A DNA stretch of 64,000 bases from an uncultured Collinsella sp. (GTDB lineage Bacteria > Actinomycetota > Coriobacteriia > Coriobacteriales > Coriobacteriaceae): the NCBI GenBank assembly GCA_900541055.1, contig UQHZ01000006.1, forward strand, positions 62,001-126,000, in the 5' to 3' direction. Every line of letters begins with the position of its first letter. Positions within the stretch are counted from its first letter, which is position 1. The translations under genes and the position numbers were made by a program. Below, piece after piece: positions 58,294-64,000 of the stretch. The notes under the pieces are model-generated. The model saw nothing but the letters and a program-made list of their open reading frames with translations, did no database searches and was not told the origin of the DNA.

Positions 58294-61200
58294 ATGGCGA
58301 ACACCCAGAACTATATTAACCACCTGCTGCAGAACACCGGCATTACGCCGGCATGCAGCGAAGAAGAGCGCTTGGCTGCCGAGGATATCGCTCAGATCTT
58401 CCGCAACCACGGCTTTGATCCCGAGGTTCAGGAGTTCAATGCCCCGGCGCCCAGTAGATTGGCGTTTGCCGTTACCGGTATTCTTGCGTTTGCCGGCGCC
58501 CTGCTGATGGGTATCGGCGGCGGTATCGGCTTGGTCGGCACCTTGCTGGCCATTGTCGGTGCCGTTCTTTACGTGCTCGAGCGCACGGGCCACCCCGTGG
58601 TTTCGCGTCTGGGCAAGACGGGCGTGAGCCAAAATGTCATCGCCTACCACAAGGCCTCGGGCCCGCTCGCGTCTCCGCGCAACCGCCCGGTGGTCGTTGT
58701 CGCACACTACGACTCTCCCCGTGCTGAGCTGCTCGCCCGCGAGCCCTATGCTTCGTATCGTGCGCTCATTGCCAAGCTGTTGCCCGTTGCCACGGTTGCC
58801 CCTGCTGCCGTTGCCATCCTGCGTATCCTGCCGCTCCCCGGCGCGCTCAAGGTTCTGCTGTGGATTGTCGCGATCCTCGCTTCCCTCGTTGCACTTGCCA
58901 ACGCGGCAAACATCATCTCTAACCGCCACATTCTTCCCTATACGTCCGGCGCGGTGTGCAACAAATCTTCTGTCGCCGCTATGCTCGGTGTTATGGACAA
59001 CGTTGCTCCCTTCCAGGGTGAAAACGAGTTTCCCGACGATGTTCCGTTCGATACCTATTTTGGGGAGCAGAAGCGTCGTGCCGAGGAAATGGCGCGCGCA
59101 GCGGCGGAATATGCCGCGGCCCAGCAGCAAAACGACTACGGCAACACCATCGAGTACGAAGAGCCTACCTACGCCGAGGACGAGTTCGGTCAGCCGATTG
59201 CTCCCGACACTCAGACCGAGCCCGAACAGGGTGAGGCTTTCGACGAGCAGATCGAGGGCTTTGAGGGTGCGTCTGCCGACGAGACGCTGATCGGCGCCAT
59301 CGTGCCCGAGGATCAGAATCAGGCTGTCCAGGCTGAAGAGTTCAATGACGAGGTTTCCGCTGCCGAGCCGGTGGAGGAGCCTGTCGCGGCCGAGCCCGAG
59401 CCCAAGCTCTATCGCAATGCCGCCGGCAACATCCGCTTTGGTTCGGATGCCATCCGTGCGCTCGGAATGCTTCCCGAGTCCTGCACGCTCGATTACGAGG
59501 AGGGCGAGGAGCCGACGTTTGAGACCGAGCCTGCCCCCGTCGTGACTGCGCCTGCGCCCGCTGTCACCGTGGATGATGAGTCTGCCGCGGTTGCCGTTGC
59601 CGTTGCCGAGCCCGAGGCGGTGTCCGCGATCGATCCCGCGGCAGGACTGGACATTTTGGCTCCCGCCGCGCCGGCGCAAGACGTTGCGGACGAGTCTGAC
59701 GACGATTACGTTGAACAGCCGAGGCGCGTGTCTTACGAGAGCGATACTGATTTCTCGGCCGAGATTCCCGCGGCAACGCCCCATGCCGACATTGCATTCG
59801 CGTTCTCGTCGATTGGCGCCAGCGCTTCCAACTTCTTTAAGGGTGCGCTTGCAAAGGGCAAGAAATTTGTCGACGATTTCGAGGAGAAGCGCGCTGCCGC
59901 ACGCGAGGCTGCCGAGCAGGAGGCTATCGCTCAGCAGCAGGCAGCTGAGGCGGCACGTGAGCACGCGGCGCAAGAGTTCGAGCAGAACGAGGCTATGCAG
60001 TCCGCGCCCGTTGACGCCGCCGAAGCTACAACGTCCTTTGAGTCCCAGCAACCGGCGTCCGCGGATGTTGTTGAGGCGACGACGTCTTTCGAGGCTCAGG
60101 AGCACGTCGATAGCACCATGTCGTTTGATGCCGCGCAGTTCGATTCCACGATAACGTTTGAAAAGCAGGGCACCGCGATTGCCGAGCCCCTTCCTATTTC
60201 CGATGAGCAGGGCGACGCGGCAGACGATGACGAGCCTATTGATGCTGCCGAAATCCAAGATGTCGCCGAGGACGAGTCCGTTGAGGCCAACTCTGACGAA
60301 GAGCAATACGCGGCAGCCGATCAAGGTGATTCGACCGAGGTCGAGCAGGAGGAAGTGCCTGCGGTTTCCGAGACTCCCGAGACGGATGAGTCGAGGCCTT
60401 ACTCCACGCAGATTTTCACCATGCCGACCCCGAGTGGTTCCGGTGCCACGGTTGCCAATGTCGCTCCCACTCAGGACGAAACGGTCGATTCCCTTATGGC
60501 CCAGATTTCCTCCCAGGCATCGCCGCGTCCGCAGATGAATGTTCCCGATCCGGCGTCGGCACCGTCGCCTGCACCTTCCTCGTCTCCGCTGGCTTCGGTC
60601 CCCGATCCGTCGCTGCCGTCTATGAAGCAGGCAAACGTTGCGTCTCGCACGTCGCTGTTCGACCTTCCCGATCCCTCTGCCCAAGTCAACGACCCCTTTG
60701 CTACCGCCCAAGGTCCCGAACCCACATCGGCACCCGTTGCGCCTCCTATGCCCGTTGCGTCGGGCGCGCAGCCGATCGAGACCATTTCGGCTCCCGCCCC
60801 GGCGGCACCCAAGTCTCGTAAGCGCGGCCTGGGTGGCCTGTTCGGTCGTAAAAAGAAAAACGAGCAGGACAGCATGAGTGACTGGCTGGGCGTCGAAGAC
60901 GATTACGATGCCAAGAAATCCGGTCGCGGTATCGGTTCGTGGGATAACTTCGAGGACGATAACGATGGCTGGAAGGGCGGCGCTACGTCTTCCGATGGCG
61001 CTTCTTCCGAAGATATGCTCTCGGCTGTCGCCTCTATGGGCGATGATGAGCTGCTCGGTCACGATATCTGGTTTGTGGCAACGGGTGCCTCGGATTGTGA
61101 TGGCGCCGGCATGAAGGCCTTCTTGGCTTCGCATCGCGATAAGCTCCGCGGCGTATTCTTTATCAATCTTGAATCCGTCGGCGCCGGTAGGCTTTCGGTT

Positions 61201-61491
61201 GTGACGGTCGAGGGCGAACAACAACTGCTCAAGGGCGATCGCCGCATCATGAACCTGGTCAGCAAGGTCTGCAAGTCGTTCCATGTCGATTGTGGCGCGC
61301 TCGAGATGCCCTATGCCAAGACCGATGCCTACGCCGCGCTCGAGGCGAGCCGCCGAGCCCTCACCATCGCCGGTGTGGACGGCACACGTCTGGCTTGCGC
61401 TCGTACCGAGGACGACCTGCCCCACAATGTCAACCCGACGAACATTGCTACGGTATCCGAGGTCGTGACCGAGGTTATCCGCCGTTCGTAG
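58294..61491 (+). CDS. M28 peptidase-like membrane protein split by a long acidic insertion
   Basis: 1065 residues. The N-terminal half of an M28 fold (about 1-245) includes VVVVAHYDSPRAE (His-x-Asp of the first metal site) and two hydrophobic hairpins (about 56-95, 160-205). An acidic Ala/Glu/Pro-rich low-complexity insert follows (about 250-920), with TTSFE-type repeats near 575-625 and a KKKN basic patch. The second M28 half is the last 145 residues (HDIWFVATGASD, FINLESVGAG, DLPHNVNPTNI). Several usual zinc ligands are missing: the GADDN-type loop is AVCNKSS and the EE pair is SD. Possibly a pseudo-enzyme. Start 58294 with GGAG, not the 50-residue extension. Confidence 0.7.
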   Translation: MANTQNYINHLLQNTGITPACSEEERLAAEDIAQIFRNHGFDPEVQEFNAPAPSRLAFAVTGILAFAGALLMGIGGGIGLVGTLLAIVGAVLYVLERTGHPVVSRLGKTGVSQNVIAYHKASGPLASPRNRPVVVVAHYDSPRAELLAREPYASYRALIAKLLPVATVAPAAVAILRILPLPGALKVLLWIVAILASLVALANAANIISNRHILPYTSGAVCNKSSVAAMLGVMDNVAPFQGENEFPDDVPFDTYFGEQKRRAEEMARAAAEYAAAQQQNDYGNTIEYEEPTYAEDEFGQPIAPDTQTEPEQGEAFDEQIEGFEGASADETLIGAIVPEDQNQAVQAEEFNDEVSAAEPVEEPVAAEPEPKLYRNAAGNIRFGSDAIRALGMLPESCTLDYEEGEEPTFETEPAPVVTAPAPAVTVDDESAAVAVAVAEPEAVSAIDPAAGLDILAPAAPAQDVADESDDDYVEQPRRVSYESDTDFSAEIPAATPHADIAFAFSSIGASASNFFKGALAKGKKFVDDFEEKRAAAREAAEQEAIAQQQAAEAAREHAAQEFEQNEAMQSAPVDAAEATTSFESQQPASADVVEATTSFEAQEHVDSTMSFDAAQFDSTITFEKQGTAIAEPLPISDEQGDAADDDEPIDAAEIQDVAEDESVEANSDEEQYAAADQGDSTEVEQEEVPAVSETPETDESRPYSTQIFTMPTPSGSGATVANVAPTQDETVDSLMAQISSQASPRPQMNVPDPASAPSPAPSSSPLASVPDPSLPSMKQANVASRTSLFDLPDPSAQVNDPFATAQGPEPTSAPVAPPMPVASGAQPIETISAPAPAAPKSRKRGLGGLFGRKKKNEQDSMSDWLGVEDDYDAKKSGRGIGSWDNFEDDNDGWKGGATSSDGASSEDMLSAVASMGDDELLGHDIWFVATGASDCDGAGMKAFLASHRDKLRGVFFINLESVGAGRLSVVTVEGEQQLLKGDRRIMNLVSKVCKSFHVDCGALEMPYAKTDAYAALEASRRALTIAGVDGTRLACARTEDDLPHNVNPTNIATVSEVVTEVIRRS

Positions 61492-61512
61492 ACGGAGCTC
61501 TAAGGAGTCAAC

Positions 61513-61731
61513 GTGTTTTCGTATATTAAGCGCCATTGGCCTGTCTACGTGATTTTGACCTTGATTGCCATTGCGTTAGGATTTGGGGCTGCCTACATCG
61601 TGGGTGCAAAGGGCTCGACCCCCGCCTCCGCAATCAGCGAAGAGGTGGAGCAAGAACAGAGCACGGGCGCCGATGGGATTCCTGAGTCCGAGCAAGCCAT
61701 CGTTGATGGTGGATCTTCGTCTGCAGAGTAG
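61513..61731 (+). CDS. Small hypothetical membrane protein
   Basis: 72 residues: a basic start, one transmembrane helix (YVILTLIAIALGFGAAYIVG) and an acidic extracytoplasmic tail. GTG start with AAGGAG upstream. 21 nt after the M28-like gene, so co-transcribed with it. Confidence 0.72.
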   Translation: MFSYIKRHWPVYVILTLIAIALGFGAAYIVGAKGSTPASAISEEVEQEQSTGADGIPESEQAIVDGGSSSAE

Positions 61732-61752
61732 ATACGGCGATTTACATGATTG

Positions 61753-61788
61753 AAAGCGGGCGAGCCAGGGGACTGGCTCGCCCGCTTT
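61753..61788. terminator. Bidirectional terminator
   Basis: AAAGCGGGCGAGCCAG and CTGGCTCGCCCGCTTT pair over 16 bp with TT on the plus side. It lies between the convergent small membrane gene and the Cna-B gene. Confidence 0.9.
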
Positions 61789-61797
61789 TTCATCGCG

Positions 61798-64000
61798 CTA
61801 GCGCTTCTTTGGGATCGACCTAAGGCGAGCGAACCATAGGGCTGCGGCACCCGAGGTCAGGAGCGCGGTGATGCAAGCGGCGATGGGAACTGGTCCTGTT
61901 GCCGGTAGGTCCTGCGGTAGGGTACAGCGTTGAATGACACAGTCCTCGTCATGTGACTCAAGTTTATCGCCGCCGCCGTTGCGACAAAGATCGACGCGTG
62001 CGCTGTTGGTGAGTGCGGTTTGGGGCGTATAAGCCGATGTTGCCTGCATGTGCACGACTGCGCCCCGAGCGTCTGCACCAAGGATTGCTTTGGCATCGTC
62101 AAGGTCGTCGTGCTCATCTTTGAGATCATCGCGGGTCCAAGAATCCGCATCGCTTCGAGTCGTAAAGTCGGCGGCTACCGCACCGTATTCAATTCGAATG
62201 GCCGTTACGACGGTATTGGATGCAAGGTCGAGTTCTTTCGTCTCGAGTGTGGTGGATTCCGTGGTCGAGATATCCGCCTTCCAGAGGTGCCAACCGTCGT
62301 AATCGGCGAGGCGACAGTCCTCACCCAGGCTCTCTTTTACTTCGTCGGACTCAAGCCAAGGATTTTCGTGCCCATCGTCAAGTGTCGCGTTTGCCGGCTC
62401 ATCGACGTCTGTCGAGTCCAACGGCGTCGTGCGATACCATACGTTGCACAGACCGTTGAGGTCGCCGATGGCGACGGGGGTTTCGATTGAGATGAATCTC
62501 GCCGTGCCGTCTTTGGCGCACTCAAGATCATCGGTAATCGTAAACTCATCAACCCAAGTAGCGGAATCGTTTCGAGCATCGATGGTATAGGAGAAAAGCC
62601 CATCACTATTGGTTTGCGTCGTGGCGCGGTTTTTACCATCGCCGTTAGCCAACAGGCCTTTTTCGATAGGTTGGACAAGTTCCTGACGCTTGTCGACCTG
62701 TCCCTTGATCTCGATGGGCGCATCCTTCATCGCGACGGGTTGGACATCTCCCGTATCCTTTATTTCAAACGTTATCTCCTCGGCAAGGTCATAGGTCCGC
62801 GGAGACATCATTTCGCGCAACGAGTAGGTGCCGGGTGCAAGATGTTCGACGCGGTGCGGCTTGTCGGATGAGGTCCAGGAGTCTATTTCGGTTTTATCGG
62901 GACCATATAAGGTGAGTTGTGCGCCTTCCACTTCCTGCTCACCGCTTGCATCGACCTTGGAGATATCAACCTTGGTGTAATCGTCGGATACGTTAAGCCG
63001 TGCTTCTACGACGGGTGTTTTCTGGTCGGCATAAGCGAGGTCTACGATATGGGGCGTCCGGTCGAGTAAAAAGCCGGTCGGCGCTTGAGTCTCGACGACC
63101 TCGTAGCGTGCGGTGCCAGATCCCAGCGGGAGGTTGTCCGCGCGTGCTTCTCCAGTTTCATCCGACGTGACGGTCGCGACGGTCTCACCGTCGAGCGCGG
63201 CAATGCTACCGTCGGGGCGCACGATATCACCCGAGGCACGGATCTCATAGACGGCGCCCGCGAGGCTGCTGCCGTCTATGGCATCGGTTTTAACGATCCT
63301 GATGTTTCCGGTCGCGGCGTGGTCATAATACGAGGCGATTGCAACGGGCGTTAGGTTCATGTCGGCGGGTATGTTTACCTCGATTTCTTCGCCGACAAGA
63401 TAGGGCTCTTTGGCCGAGGTTTCGCGTACATAATAGGTGCCCGGTACGAGCGATTCGGGCAGTGTGACGGTCCCGGTCGCGTCAGTCGTAAAGGTGTCCA
63501 TTACGTTATGTGCTGGATACCAGCAAGTTTGTGAGACAGGTTCGTGATTGCTGTCGAGGAGTTGGAAGGTGAATCCGGCTAGTGGAACAGAAGCGCCTGT
63601 TTGGGCATCGCGTTTTACAATCTGGAGATGCGTCGACAGAGCGTGGTTGTCCACGATATATTGAAGCTCGGCGCCGTTGGAAATCTGATTGGCCCCGACG
63701 GTCCATTCCCCTGCACGTTTAAAACCCTCGGGGACGGTTTCCGGAACCTCGCGAACCGTGTAGCCGGCACGGTCGTATGGGACGGCTCCGTGGACACCGG
63801 CGGGTCGCTTACCTGTGCCGAACCATGCTTCGGGCTGGTCTTTGGTGGAGGCAAAGCCATAGATGTTTGTGGTCAGTGCGCCAACAACCTGCTGAGAGCT
63901 GTTGCTGACAACCTCAAAGACAACACCACCCGCCGGCTGCTCCAGGCCGGATTGGTCGCTATTGCCGTAATCCTTGAATTTGGAAATCTCAAGGTCAAAC
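61798..64000 (-). CDS. Cna-B/SpaA-domain LPXTG surface protein (5' end outside the window)
   Basis: Partial: the frame is open from the stop at 61798 to the right edge, about 734 residues visible. At least three Cna-B (SpaA) domains: GASVPLAGFTFQLLD...YYVRETSA, NIRIVKTDAIDGSSLAGAVY...YEVVETQAPTGF and KVDISKVDASGEQEVEGAQL...YSLREM. Lys near each start and the E-box Glu fit intramolecular isopeptide bonds. A further beta-rich region and a sorting signal follow: DLPATGPVP, hydrophobic helix, RSIPKKR. Wall-anchored adhesin or pilin-like. No sortase adjoins it in the window; the sortase B at 9288 is 50 kb away. Confidence 0.9.
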   Translation of the reverse strand, partial: FDLEISKFKDYGNSDQSGLEQPAGGVVFEVVSNSSQQVVGALTTNIYGFASTKDQPEAWFGTGKRPAGVHGAVPYDRAGYTVREVPETVPEGFKRAGEWTVGANQISNGAELQYIVDNHALSTHLQIVKRDAQTGASVPLAGFTFQLLDSNHEPVSQTCWYPAHNVMDTFTTDATGTVTLPESLVPGTYYVRETSAKEPYLVGEEIEVNIPADMNLTPVAIASYYDHAATGNIRIVKTDAIDGSSLAGAVYEIRASGDIVRPDGSIAALDGETVATVTSDETGEARADNLPLGSGTARYEVVETQAPTGFLLDRTPHIVDLAYADQKTPVVEARLNVSDDYTKVDISKVDASGEQEVEGAQLTLYGPDKTEIDSWTSSDKPHRVEHLAPGTYSLREMMSPRTYDLAEEITFEIKDTGDVQPVAMKDAPIEIKGQVDKRQELVQPIEKGLLANGDGKNRATTQTNSDGLFSYTIDARNDSATWVDEFTITDDLECAKDGTARFISIETPVAIGDLNGLCNVWYRTTPLDSTDVDEPANATLDDGHENPWLESDEVKESLGEDCRLADYDGWHLWKADISTTESTTLETKELDLASNTVVTAIRIEYGAVAADFTTRSDADSWTRDDLKDEHDDLDDAKAILGADARGAVVHMQATSAYTPQTALTNSARVDLCRNGGGDKLESHDEDCVIQRCTLPQDLPATGPVPIAACITALLTSGAAALWFARLRSIPKKR

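Noticed and set aside
58243..61536. 1097-codon minus-strand ORF opposite the M28-like gene
   Set aside because: Arg/Gly/Leu-rich mirror of the acidic insert; the plus strand has a good start, membrane segments and family motifs.

Overview
The window looks like a chromosomal segment of a high-GC Coriobacteriia actinobacterium, most likely Collinsella or a close relative. This is inferred from gene content and protein sequence character; no database was searched. Supporting signs are the GC-rich codon usage (long mirror ORFs on the antisense strand of almost every gene), a tandem WYL regulator pair of the PafB/PafC kind, an LPXTG Cna-B surface protein, a sortase B, and many intergenic hairpins of the GGGGACAG and GGGGACGTTC types.

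Layout. Positions 1-26,170 are almost all on the minus strand: an amino-acid ABC ATPase, a YqeY protein, a parvulin foldase, an orphan PTS EIIA, dispersed purine genes (purN, purM, purF, purE, purD, purA), carA-carB with a PyrR-type RNA hairpin in the leader, a sortase B, a MoaE-like protein, an ABC exporter, a NUDIX hydrolase, dnaB and the rpsF-ssb-rpsR-rplI operon. Two tRNA-Ser genes (26,675-26,904) are followed by an accessory patch. It holds an inverted copy of the tRNA 3' end, three tandem hairpins, and a gene with a DUF559/VSR-like nuclease-fold C-terminus (27,322-28,329) framed by 65-bp terminal inverted repeats. A UPF0126/TRIC channel, a bactofilin-like membrane protein, typA, three small genes and tRNA-Ile come next.

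Positions 34,466-51,000 are the replication-origin neighbourhood. On the minus strand lie a GHKL-ATPase/Gln-rich/winged-helix protein, dnaA, dnaN, recF, a DUF721 (DciA-like) gene, gyrB and gyrA. On the plus strand lie rpmH, rnpA, yidD, yidC, jag, rsmG, three perfect parS sites, parA and parB. The strand switch at about 45.7-45.9 kb, with DnaA-box-like TGTTGAAAA/TTTTCAACA words on both sides of dnaA, marks oriC. The last part carries rlmN, ddl, a DnaQ-DinG fusion helicase convergent with two WYL regulators, a large M28-peptidase-like membrane protein whose fold is split by an acidic insert of roughly 670 residues, and the 3' part of a Cna-B LPATG protein that runs off the right edge.

The most interesting signals are: (1) the TIR-bounded DUF559-like cassette, which has no transposase; (2) a structured element found twice, between gyrB and gyrA and between the NUDIX and ABC exporter genes, with conserved unpaired sequence and mirrored tandem purine mismatches; (3) the GHKL/Gln-rich/winged-helix protein next to dnaA; (4) very long intergenic hairpins; and (5) the split, catalytically degenerate M28 protein.
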